Shown here: positions 35,844 to 43,648 of the stretch, piece after piece
How positions within the stretch are numbered: the first letter of the stretch is position 1
Layout: each line of letters opens with the position of its first letter
DNA from: an uncultured Chitinophagales bacterium
Lineage (GTDB): Bacteria > Bacteroidota > Bacteroidia > Chitinophagales > UBA2359
Reading direction: 5' to 3'
Length of the DNA: 64,000 bases
Assembly: GCA_937927195.1 (NCBI GenBank)
Contig: CALBCY010000069.1
Coordinates: 16,965 to 80,964, forward strand
Notes under the pieces: generated by a model
Told to the model about the DNA's origin: nothing
Database searches by the model: none
What the model saw: the letters and a program-made list of their open reading frames with translations, nothing else
Made by a program: the position numbers and the translations under genes

Positions 35844-36385
35844 TGACCATAGAAAAATTTTACGATGTTTTGTTTCAACGAATAGAAGGTTTGGAAAGAG
35901 ATTTGGAAGAATACCTGTTGGCATTGCACAAGATAGTTTTAGAAGAACAAAACAAGACGATTTCATTTGAATTGATAATTGATATGCTGGCAAAGGCTTT
36001 TACCACTAAGCCATCTCCTTTTGATGAACAATGGTTGGAAATCACTCAATCGCCCCGTCAAAATGGGAGGAGTCGAAAAATGACGAATCCTGATTTTAAA
36101 GATTTAGTGGACAAAAACACACCGTCTGATTTGGAGGGACTTGCTTTTACATTGGAAGTGATAAAGTTTCAAGCAGCAGAACTAAATAAGATGAGAGGCA
36201 AGCAATTAAAAGATAAATACAAAGAATTTGGTATAAACTCTGAAACAGGAAACCGTTGGTACAATTTCAAACCTCATTCCAATCTGTCTTGTGGGATTAG
36301 ATGCATGATTGACAATGATTTGGAAGAAGCAAGTGATTGGTCTTTTATTGGTTACCTGTTGGAGGATGGTAGAATTTATGAATAA
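35840..36385 (+). CDS. Hypothetical protein
   Basis: This is a 181-residue soluble protein, coupled to the WGR-SUKH-TPR gene by a 4-base overlap. The first half is helical (IEKFYDVLFQRIEGLERDLE, ISFELIIDMLAKAF); a central linker is rich in charged and Pro residues; the end reads NLSCGIRCMIDNDLEEASDW with a closing strand. No family is recognised. Coupling suggests it acts with the upstream protein. Confidence 0.68.
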   Translation: MMTIEKFYDVLFQRIEGLERDLEEYLLALHKIVLEEQNKTISFELIIDMLAKAFTTKPSPFDEQWLEITQSPRQNGRSRKMTNPDFKDLVDKNTPSDLEGLAFTLEVIKFQAAELNKMRGKQLKDKYKEFGINSETGNRWYNFKPHSNLSCGIRCMIDNDLEEASDWSFIGYLLEDGRIYE

Positions 36386-36396
36386 GAATTTAGACC

Positions 36397-36717
36397 ATGA
36401 TTAGCATTTATAATATTGCTTTCGATCTTACATTCCTATTTATCGAAACAATAAAAATAGAGATTTCAAGATTCTTTTTTAAACAGTTTTCGATATCAAT
36501 AGATGTTTATCATGAAATATTAGAAGCGAGAGAACCAAATTATAAAAACATAATTTTGTATGTATCAAAAGAAAACTTTGAAGTTTTTAAATTCAAAAAT
36601 GATACTGGAGACTATGAAATGAAAACACAATTATTTGATAAGAATGGTAAAATAGATTTCACCATCCATTTAGAAATAAAAACAATTAATGGTATGACCA
36701 AGCCATTTTTCATTTAA
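36397..36717 (+). CDS. Small hypothetical protein
   Basis: This 106-residue protein is not recognised. A hydrophobic, aromatic N-terminus (IYNIAFDLTFLFIETIKIEI) may be a helix packing against the core rather than a membrane anchor. A strand-rich remainder (ENFEVFKFKNDTGDYEMKTQ, KIDFTIHLEIKTI) follows. It is 11 bases downstream of the preceding gene and 29 bases upstream of the next, consistent with one transcript. Confidence 0.6.
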   Translation: MISIYNIAFDLTFLFIETIKIEISRFFFKQFSISIDVYHEILEAREPNYKNIILYVSKENFEVFKFKNDTGDYEMKTQLFDKNGKIDFTIHLEIKTINGMTKPFFI

Positions 36718-36746
36718 CTGAAATAATTTAAGCAAAACGCATTGCA

Positions 36747-37397
36747 ATGACAGAGAACCAAGAATTTATCAATGAATCAATTTACGACCAAGTTAGAATG
36801 GGATTTCTTTCCTTTGAAGAAATCAAAGAAAATATTATTGAAGAAATTGAAGACAATGGATTTGAAGAAGAAATTTCCAAGGATTGGGCAATTGAAAAAA
36901 TTGAGAACGAGTTTAAATCCTTAACTGAAGAAAGCAAGAACTGGAAAAAACCAACAGACACTGAAAAACTAGTTAAAGCATTTGATGAACTCTGTAAAAA
37001 TAATATCATCGCTCTACACAAAGCTGGATACACCTCTGGCGATGGACACAATGAAGCAGTAGAAGTGGAAAGGAGTTTACGCAAACAGAATGTCATTTCA
37101 GATGGATATTGTTTTTATCATGAGCAAGATTTGGCTAGGGCCATTCAAAAAGAAAATCCAAGTTTATACATTGCCTTTCAAAAAGTGGACAATGAAAGTG
37201 ATGAAGTAACCATAGCTGTCGGAAAGCAAATCGTGGCTACTTTAAACGAAAATGGCTTAGAAACAGAATGGGAAGAAGTACCAAATAAAAGGATCTTAAT
37301 TCCCAATTTCAAATGGCAACTTCTATATGACGAAAACAATAGAGATTTAGAAGATTATGAAAAGACGCTAGAATTATTGATTCAGGCAAAGAATTAA
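36747..37397 (+). CDS. DUF6891-like protein
   Basis: The 216-residue protein begins with an acidic helical region (IYDQVRMGFLSFEEIKENII) and then carries FDELCKNNIIALHKAGYTSG, DGYCFYHEQDLARAIQKENP and LYIAFQKVDNE. This combination matches my memory of DUF6891, a family found near immunity-type and WGR genes; I cannot check it here. The last third (IVATLNENGLETEWEE, KRILIPNFKWQ) is a strand pair. Soluble; function unknown. Confidence 0.7.
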   Translation: MTENQEFINESIYDQVRMGFLSFEEIKENIIEEIEDNGFEEEISKDWAIEKIENEFKSLTEESKNWKKPTDTEKLVKAFDELCKNNIIALHKAGYTSGDGHNEAVEVERSLRKQNVISDGYCFYHEQDLARAIQKENPSLYIAFQKVDNESDEVTIAVGKQIVATLNENGLETEWEEVPNKRILIPNFKWQLLYDENNRDLEDYEKTLELLIQAKN

Positions 37398-37404
37398 AAC
37401 AAGG

Positions 37405-37488
37405 ATGAAAGCGATTTATCAAAATACCAGCGATGGCTGGAACAGATTATTAAGTGCAGATATTTTTGCACCAATGCTTAAAGCATAA
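37405..37488 (+). pseudogene. 27-codon gene stub
   Basis: An ATG at 37405, eight bases after the previous stop, reads MKAIYQNTSDGWNRLLSADI and stops at 37488. Its codons look normal but it is too short to fold. It is probably the start of a deleted gene, just ahead of the WGR-DUF4240 gene. Confidence 0.35.
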
Positions 37489-37499
37489 TTTTAAGTAAA

Positions 37500-38198
37500 A
37501 TGAAACACGAGCTTTATTATCAAGATGACACGTCCAATAAATTTTGGACCATAGAACTTAAAGGAACAGGATACATCACCTCAAACGGTCGAATAGGTTC
37601 AAGTCCTCGAACAAATGAGAAAGATTGTGGAGATGTAGAAACAGCAAAAAAGCAAATAGAAAAGCTTGTAAAATCGAAACTAAAAAAAGGATACAAAGTG
37701 GGCGTCCCTCCTAGCTATGAAAAACCAGACTGGTCCGCTATGAAAATGAACGATGAAATTTTTTGGAGAATAATCAACCTTTTAAACTGGAAAAAGACTG
37801 GTGACGACAATGCCGTCTTAAAGTATTCTGTTCAAGCCTTATCTGAAATGGAAGTATCTGAAATCGAAAAATTCGAAGACATTATGAGCGAAAAACTATT
37901 CACTTTAGATACACTTGAACATGCAAAAGAAATTGGAGAAGAAGCTTATAGGGAAGGAAAATATTTTTCAAATGATTGGTTCTTGTATTGCAGATGCTGT
38001 GTTGTTGCAAATGGAAATTTATTTTATAAAAAAGTTCTAAAAAATGCCAAAAGCTTCCCCAAAGATTTGGAATTTGAGGCACTACTTTCTATTGCGAGAG
38101 AGGCATATGAAATGAAAACGAATGAGGAATGGAATTACTTCAATGATAAAATTTCATACGAAACTTACTCCAACGGAGAAGGGTGGAAAGTTAATTAA
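37500..38198 (+). CDS. WGR - DUF4240 protein
   Basis: The 232-residue protein has a WGR domain at residues 1-65 (KFWTIELKGTGYITSNGRIG, ending KSKLKKGYKVG). A DUF4240 domain follows at about 80-220: MNDEIFWRIINLLNW, the EIEKFEDIMSEKLFTLDT segment and SNDWFLYCRCCVVANGNLFY are its landmarks. DUF4240 proteins are common in toxin-immunity arrays. Here the WGR motif reads NGRIG instead of the canonical form. No signal peptide. It repeats the design of WGR joined to an immunity-type domain seen at 34020. Confidence 0.88.
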   Translation: MKHELYYQDDTSNKFWTIELKGTGYITSNGRIGSSPRTNEKDCGDVETAKKQIEKLVKSKLKKGYKVGVPPSYEKPDWSAMKMNDEIFWRIINLLNWKKTGDDNAVLKYSVQALSEMEVSEIEKFEDIMSEKLFTLDTLEHAKEIGEEAYREGKYFSNDWFLYCRCCVVANGNLFYKKVLKNAKSFPKDLEFEALLSIAREAYEMKTNEEWNYFNDKISYETYSNGEGWKVN

Positions 38199-38205
38199 AT
38201 AAAAA

Positions 38206-38265
38206 ATGCCAAATAGAAGTTATTTATCCAGTTTTAAAAAAAATAAGCAAGCCGCTTCATGCTAA
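38206..38265 (+). pseudogene. 19-codon gene stub (MPNRSYL type)
   Basis: The frame reads MPNRSYLSSFKKNKQAASC and then a stop. From memory, MxNRSYLY is the start of a recurrent small immunity-type family in Bacteroidota, so this may be its truncated N-terminus. It is seen only as a short open frame and could be chance. Confidence 0.3.
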
Positions 38266-38278
38266 TAACTGAAAACAA

Positions 38279-39154
38279 ATGATACCGACCTGGAAAGAAT
38301 ACAACTACATTTCTAAGCAATCGTATAAAGACATTGAACAATATGAAATAGTGAAAGCTGACTTTGAGAAATGTACTTTCCATCAGGTCTCATTTTATTG
38401 GAATGAATTTCATTGTGTTGACCTCAAAGAATGTATTTTTGTCAATTGCACATTTGCAGGTGTTTCATTTGTTGATAGTACTTTCGTGAAATGCACTTTC
38501 TATAATTGTGAATTTGTAAAAAGTAAAAAAGGGAATTATCCAACATCCGAAGATTCTTATGCCATAGATTGTATTATTGACGAATCATCTTCTCAAAATA
38601 ATCCATTAAGCATTCAACAAGCAAAAGACGAAGTACTCTTAACGCCAGAAATAAAACAACTGCTCTACAGTACATTTGTAGAGCGGAGACCAGATTTAGC
38701 AGTAGATAAACCTGGACATTGTTTATCCTGTGAAGAGACACAAGAAACACATGAAAAAATAATAAAATTAGAAACCTTGACGGTTGACCATTTTAGTATT
38801 TGCTATATGTCTGTTGAGGCATTTTCACAAAAGGCCCTACGGTATTATATGCCAAAATTGTTAGAATTATTATTGTCTGGTGAAGAAAACAAATGGGATA
38901 GTTATAAAAGAGGCTTCTTAAGTCAATTAATCCCAAATCAATTTGGAGACAGGTTTCAAGACTATCATCAAGAACAAATAAAGTTGATTGTAGTCTTATT
39001 GGAATTGTTCTATAATAAATACAATAAAATAGAAGAAACCTGGGATTATGAAAAAGAAATGATGACTGATGCATCTATGTATAAAGATGAATTGGAACAT
39101 TGCCAACAAGCCATAAAATTTTGGAGAAATAAATGGAATGATAACAATGAATGA
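38279..39154 (+). CDS. Pentapeptide-repeat-like N-terminus with helical C-terminal domain
   Basis: The 291-residue protein contains, at residues about 28-80, runs of the A(D/N)LxX-type pentapeptide pattern with Cys in place of Ala (KCTFHQVSF, LKECIFVNCTFAGVSFVDST, CTFYNCEF), predicting a short right-handed beta-helix. From residue 110 it is helical, with KWDSYKRGFLSQLIPNQFGD and LEHCQQAIKFWRNKWN. No catalytic motif is visible. Pentapeptide proteins can mimic DNA or shield targets; here a recognition role is plausible but unproven. It precedes a 68-residue gene by four bases. Confidence 0.72.
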   Translation: MIPTWKEYNYISKQSYKDIEQYEIVKADFEKCTFHQVSFYWNEFHCVDLKECIFVNCTFAGVSFVDSTFVKCTFYNCEFVKSKKGNYPTSEDSYAIDCIIDESSSQNNPLSIQQAKDEVLLTPEIKQLLYSTFVERRPDLAVDKPGHCLSCEETQETHEKIIKLETLTVDHFSICYMSVEAFSQKALRYYMPKLLELLLSGEENKWDSYKRGFLSQLIPNQFGDRFQDYHQEQIKLIVVLLELFYNKYNKIEETWDYEKEMMTDASMYKDELEHCQQAIKFWRNKWNDNNE

Positions 39155-39158
39155 ATAA

Positions 39159-39365
39159 ATGAGTGACATTAGAAACAATCATAGAAAAGAGAATTACCTG
39201 GATAAAATCTTAGAAGAAACTTTAAAAAGTATTGACATAAAATTTAAGGAACTACGATTTATAGGAATCATTGCCGGACACGTTTATTTTGAATTTGGAG
39301 TGGTTGAAATTTCAGTTTTCATTCATAATAAAACCGAAGTTATTCAATATTATAATTGGATTTAG
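39159..39365 (+). CDS. Small hypothetical protein
   Basis: This is a 68-residue protein starting four bases after the preceding stop, which supports its being a real translated gene. It reads as a helix (NYLDKILEETLKSIDIKFKE) followed by three strands (LRFIGIIAGHVYFEFG, VVEISVFIHNKTEVIQYYNW). No family is recognised. The layout of one helix packed on a small sheet is like the partial cores of SUKH-type proteins, but the length is too short to decide. Confidence 0.55.
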   Translation: MSDIRNNHRKENYLDKILEETLKSIDIKFKELRFIGIIAGHVYFEFGVVEISVFIHNKTEVIQYYNWI

Positions 39366-39422
39366 GATAAGGCAAAAAACCAAATTTAGCATCGAATATT
39401 ATAGACAGTCTGAAATTTAAAA

Positions 39423-42020
39423 ATGAAAATAAAAGCTAGTAAAAATTCAATAGAAACACTGAGATTGTTATACGAATGGGAGAAAAAAAATGAACCATAC
39501 AACATTCAACTTCACAACATTGAATTGTACGAGGATTTCGAACAAATTGATTTTTTAAATGATTGGTTTGGATTCGATTTTGACAGCCAATACCAAGATC
39601 GATTTTTAGCCTTTGGAGATGATGGAACAGGGGGCTCTATTGCTTTATGGTTTTATCCAGGCCTAAATAGTCAACCTCCAATAGTCTTTGTCGGTAGTGA
39701 AGGCCAAACCAACTTTATAGCAAACTCTATGGAAGATTTTGCCTGCAAACTTACGACTGGAAAGGTGTTAAATCCAAATAGCATAGACGATGGCAGAACC
39801 GCAAAAACCATTTGGTCTGATATTAACAAATGGCAAATAGAAGACTTGGCTGCAAAGCATCAAATAAGTGCGAAAAAAGCAACAAAGCGATTGGATAAAA
39901 GCATCTCTAAATTTAAAAATTTCGTCCATAAAAAAATACTTTGCAATGAAATAGTGAGTATCACAAAAACTGCAAAACATCCAGATTTTATAAAGTGGGC
40001 AGACTCAATATTTGATAAAAATCCCGAGGAAACATTAAAACTCAAAAAGGAAAAAGAGGCGCTACATCTAGAACTGTTTGACAATGGATTGATGGAGGTG
40101 CCCTTATCCATATTGGACAACCCTGACATTATAAGCTTGGATTTAAGCGACAATAAAATTTCTGTTATTCCTGAATTCATTACGAAACTGACTCAATTAG
40201 AAGATTTGGTTTTAAACAACAATCTAATAGCTGAAGTCCCAACCTTTCTGACGGAATTGAAAAACTTAAAAAATTTAGATTTAGACCATAATCAAATTAA
40301 ATCGCTACAGTTAGATATTCCTTCAATGAAATCTTTAGAGTTCCTTAGTCTTAATGAAAATCCAGATTTCGAATACATTGACCCTAGTATTTACAACTCT
40401 ACTTCACTGCTAGATTTTGATTATGACTCAACAAAATTAGAATCAGAATTGAGCAAATTAGATTTCATCTCTAAATCAATTTCAGAAAACATCCTAAATG
40501 ACATCGAAGACTATTTAGTGAATTTTGATATAGATACACCTGAACAAGAAACCATAGAGCAGACCTTACAAAAAAGAGTCCAGTTGTATCCTACCATAAA
40601 CAATCTGTATCATTTCGCCAAAGCCTATCAATATGATTTTGATAATCACCAAAAATCTGAAGAAATATATCTAAAAGTTTTAGAGATAGAAAACATAGAT
40701 CCACAACTTAAGGGAACTATTTATTCTAGTTTAGGTAGCCTTTATTGGCATTCTTTCAACGACAATGACAATGCAAACAAATACATGCAATTGTCAATTG
40801 AGCAAAGCCCCAATAATGAAGATTGCTTAGAAAACTATGCATCATTTTTAAGCATTTCAAATAGAGATTTAGAGAAATCAAAAAAATTATACAAAAGACT
40901 AATTAAGTTAGCACCAAAGAACAGAACACATCTAAATGAATATGCTGATTTATTGTCCACCAAGTTAGACGACTATAAAAATGCCATAAAAGCATACAAA
41001 AAATGCTTGGCTATAAAAAAAACGGAGCAAACATACAGTGACTATCTACATGCCCTTTGGATGAATGATTCTTCTACAGAAAAAATAGAGAACGTTTACA
41101 AAAAGGCTTTAAAGAAATATCCAAAATCAAAAAACTTAATACAGACTTATGCTGAATTTCAAGCCAGTATCGGAAACACAGCTTTTTATGAAAAGTACAT
41201 TAAAGAACGCATTACAAAAAAACCAAACAAATTAAAACTGGTTTTGGATTACATTGGATTTTTAATTGAACAACAAAAAAATAAAGACGCCAAGCCAATA
41301 ATAGAAAATGCAATTGCTAAATTTGGAGAGGACATTAGATTATTAAGACATCAGGCGCGTGTTTTAGTAAGCCTAGATTCAGATCCAAAGATTACTGAAA
41401 GCATATTTAAAAAGATTTTAGCCAAATCTGATAAAATTGAAATGGATCAATTTGTCTACTTAAATTTTCTATTTAAATCTGGATCAGATTCAGAGAGCGT
41501 TATTAAACTCGCCAAAGAAACTAAAAAACTGCTAAACAATTCTAGTAGCAAGAATTCTGAAAATTGCATGAACATTTGCGATCAAATAATAAAAGCTAAA
41601 TCCTTTGATGAGACCAAAGTGTCTACGACTGGATTCGAGAATGAAATTGCAAAATTCAAAGGCGACAATGATAAATTAATTTTAGCAAGCAAACAAGCAT
41701 TTGAAGAAGGGAATAAGGGTAAATCATTAGCATTTATTAAAGCAGTAGAAAAGACAGACCCCAACCACTACAATATGCTGAGTCTCTATGCCAGCATTAA
41801 AGCAGCATCTAGCGGTCCAAAAAATGGATTCGACTATTTATTAGAGAAACAAAAAGATAGTCCCAAAAGCAAAAATGTTTACAAAGCCATCATAACATTT
41901 TGCATGCTGGGCAACAAACTGAAGCATGCATTAATGTGGTCTAGGATCGCAATAGAAAACTTACCAAATGACAAAGAGCTAAAATCCAATTTGGAATATT
42001 TTGAAAATTTAGATTTGTAA
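39423..42020 (+). CDS. SUKH-like - leucine-rich-repeat - TPR protein
   Basis: The 865-residue protein starts with a SUKH-like module (residues 1-120, FGDDGTGGSIALWFYPG and PPIVFVGSEGQTNFIANSM). A short leucine-rich-repeat block occupies about 210-325 (IISLDLSDNKISVIPEFI, LEDLVLNNNLIAEVPTFL, LKNLDLDHNQIKSLQLDI). TPR-like repeats then run from about 360 to the end (YKNAIKAYKKCLAIKKTEQT). There is no signal peptide. It is a protein-protein interaction scaffold attached to an immunity-like head, the same design as the WGR-SUKH-TPR protein but with LRR in place of WGR. Confidence 0.85.
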   Translation: MKIKASKNSIETLRLLYEWEKKNEPYNIQLHNIELYEDFEQIDFLNDWFGFDFDSQYQDRFLAFGDDGTGGSIALWFYPGLNSQPPIVFVGSEGQTNFIANSMEDFACKLTTGKVLNPNSIDDGRTAKTIWSDINKWQIEDLAAKHQISAKKATKRLDKSISKFKNFVHKKILCNEIVSITKTAKHPDFIKWADSIFDKNPEETLKLKKEKEALHLELFDNGLMEVPLSILDNPDIISLDLSDNKISVIPEFITKLTQLEDLVLNNNLIAEVPTFLTELKNLKNLDLDHNQIKSLQLDIPSMKSLEFLSLNENPDFEYIDPSIYNSTSLLDFDYDSTKLESELSKLDFISKSISENILNDIEDYLVNFDIDTPEQETIEQTLQKRVQLYPTINNLYHFAKAYQYDFDNHQKSEEIYLKVLEIENIDPQLKGTIYSSLGSLYWHSFNDNDNANKYMQLSIEQSPNNEDCLENYASFLSISNRDLEKSKKLYKRLIKLAPKNRTHLNEYADLLSTKLDDYKNAIKAYKKCLAIKKTEQTYSDYLHALWMNDSSTEKIENVYKKALKKYPKSKNLIQTYAEFQASIGNTAFYEKYIKERITKKPNKLKLVLDYIGFLIEQQKNKDAKPIIENAIAKFGEDIRLLRHQARVLVSLDSDPKITESIFKKILAKSDKIEMDQFVYLNFLFKSGSDSESVIKLAKETKKLLNNSSSKNSENCMNICDQIIKAKSFDETKVSTTGFENEIAKFKGDNDKLILASKQAFEEGNKGKSLAFIKAVEKTDPNHYNMLSLYASIKAASSGPKNGFDYLLEKQKDSPKSKNVYKAIITFCMLGNKLKHALMWSRIAIENLPNDKELKSNLEYFENLDL

Positions 42021-42079
42021 ACAATGCAAAAAGACAAGCAAATGGCCAATAGAATTCCAAAACCAATCAAACTCCATAA

Positions 42080-43285
42080 ATGAGAATCAAACAAGTTATT
42101 TTATTATTGTTAATCTACACATCTTGCTATTCTCAAACAACCTATTTCAGTAAAAACTGGAAAGAAACGTCCAAAGAAAAAGCACATTTTTATCGCCATA
42201 CAAAGTCTATCAATGATTCACTTTTTGCAATTAAGGATTATTATATAAATGGCATTTTGCAAATGGAAGGATCTATAAATGCAGAACAAGAAGAAACCCT
42301 TCATGGCAGGGCAATTTGGTACAATGATTTGGGGCAAAAAACCAGTTCCATGGTTTATGAAAATGGCATTGTCAATGGAATCGTGGAAACCTATTACAAT
42401 GACACTTTAGTCACTACTGGAATTTACAAACAAGACGAACCTTTTAACGGCCAGTTTGCAAACTTTGAGCGTAAAATTTATATGAAGCTTATTTCAACTT
42501 ATCTAAATGGAACAAAAGTTTCAGAATATTTTCCCTATCACAATGGATTAGAAAAAGGAGCAGAAGTGTTTTATCAACTTGATGGCTTAAATTCTGAATT
42601 TCCTTTAAAGAAAGTATTCTACAATCGAAATGGAGATGTAATTGGGGACGTTTTTTATAAAGCAGATAGTGTCTATCCAAATGAGATTGTAAAAGGGACA
42701 CTCTTTGAGTTTAACGACATCGATGGATTCATTACGACTATTCTAACTAAGAAGAATTACAAGAATGGAAAGAAAGAAGGCGAGGCTGTTTATTACGACC
42801 TTGATGAAAACGTAAGGGCCCTAGGGATTTTTAAAGAAGATCGTCCATTCAATGGATTTTTTATCTTTAGAGACAGACAAGAAGAATATCTCAATGGAAA
42901 ACAAATTGGGCAAGAAATATACTTTGACTATGATTTGAACGTCATTGCCCAGGTTTCTATCATTGATGAAAAACCCTTTGATGGAATTACCATAGATGGT
43001 GCTTCCAAATACTTTTATGAAAAAGGAGTGCTGGAAAAGATAAACTACTATTTTATCAATACGAATCTAAAAGATCTAGAATCTGTTATCGATTACCACG
43101 ACAACAATACTTCTCATCGAATGTGGTACAATCAGGAAGGTAAAGAAATTGCAAAATGCTTGTTTAACGACGGACAGCCATTTGAAGGCGTCTATTACAG
43201 AGCGTATCAAAATCTTTATGAGACCTATAAAAACGGGCAAAAAACAGTTTTTGACAAAATCGATGAGGGCGATCAGAAACAATAA
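42080..43285 (+). CDS. Exported MORN/YwqK-like repeat protein
   Basis: A signal peptide (RIKQVILLLLIYTSCYSQ) precedes 380 residues of aromatic-Gly repeats: FAIKDYYINGILQMEGSIN, AIWYNDLGQKTSSMVYENG, EAVYYDLDENVRALGIF, KPFDGITIDGASKYFYEKG, GQPFEGVYYRAYQNLYETYK. They are MORN-variant repeats as in YwqK-type antitoxin/immunity proteins. It parallels the 23417 product. It is predicted to be exported, so it would act outside the cytoplasm. It closes the long plus-strand array; the next gene is preceded by a 363-base spacer. Confidence 0.72.
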   Translation: MRIKQVILLLLIYTSCYSQTTYFSKNWKETSKEKAHFYRHTKSINDSLFAIKDYYINGILQMEGSINAEQEETLHGRAIWYNDLGQKTSSMVYENGIVNGIVETYYNDTLVTTGIYKQDEPFNGQFANFERKIYMKLISTYLNGTKVSEYFPYHNGLEKGAEVFYQLDGLNSEFPLKKVFYNRNGDVIGDVFYKADSVYPNEIVKGTLFEFNDIDGFITTILTKKNYKNGKKEGEAVYYDLDENVRALGIFKEDRPFNGFFIFRDRQEEYLNGKQIGQEIYFDYDLNVIAQVSIIDEKPFDGITIDGASKYFYEKGVLEKINYYFINTNLKDLESVIDYHDNNTSHRMWYNQEGKEIAKCLFNDGQPFEGVYYRAYQNLYETYKNGQKTVFDKIDEGDQKQ

Positions 43286-43648
43286 AATTATTTTTTGATT
43301 GTATGCCATGTTTGGTTTTGTGAAATTTGAGACTGCAGCTATAAAATTAATATTAATAAAATCTAAAGGAATCATATTTCGGAAATTTAGTACAATTGAA
43401 TACAGAAATTGAATACAGATTTTTTTTTTCTAAATCTTAGTATAATTTGATGATCAACTTTTTTGTTTAACGAAACATTCATTAATTGCTAAATCCCCCA
43501 TTTCATGCTATATTTAAGTACTTGAGATTTACATACGCTTCAAATTTTTAGCCAAAAACTCAATATTTACTCTTTTTACATTGGCCGAAACAGATAAATT
43601 TTCAAAAAAGATGTTTATAAATCCGTTTACAAACGGTATCTACTTTAT
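43286..43648. other. Spacer upstream of the DUF5686 gene
   Basis: No gene is present. The sequence is very AT-rich with two copies of TTGAATACAGA (near 43396-43420) separated by two bases, followed by a run of T. It probably contains the end of the array transcript and the promoter of the DUF5686 gene, but I could not fit the -33/-7 consensus cleanly. Confidence 0.4.
43623..43636 (+). promoter_or_regulatory. CCGTTTACAAACGG dyad before the DUF5686 start
   Basis: Six-base arms CCGTTT and AAACGG flank AC, 12 bases before the ATG at 43649. This position would cover the ribosome-binding region or an operator. Short dyads arise by chance, so confidence is low. Confidence 0.3.
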
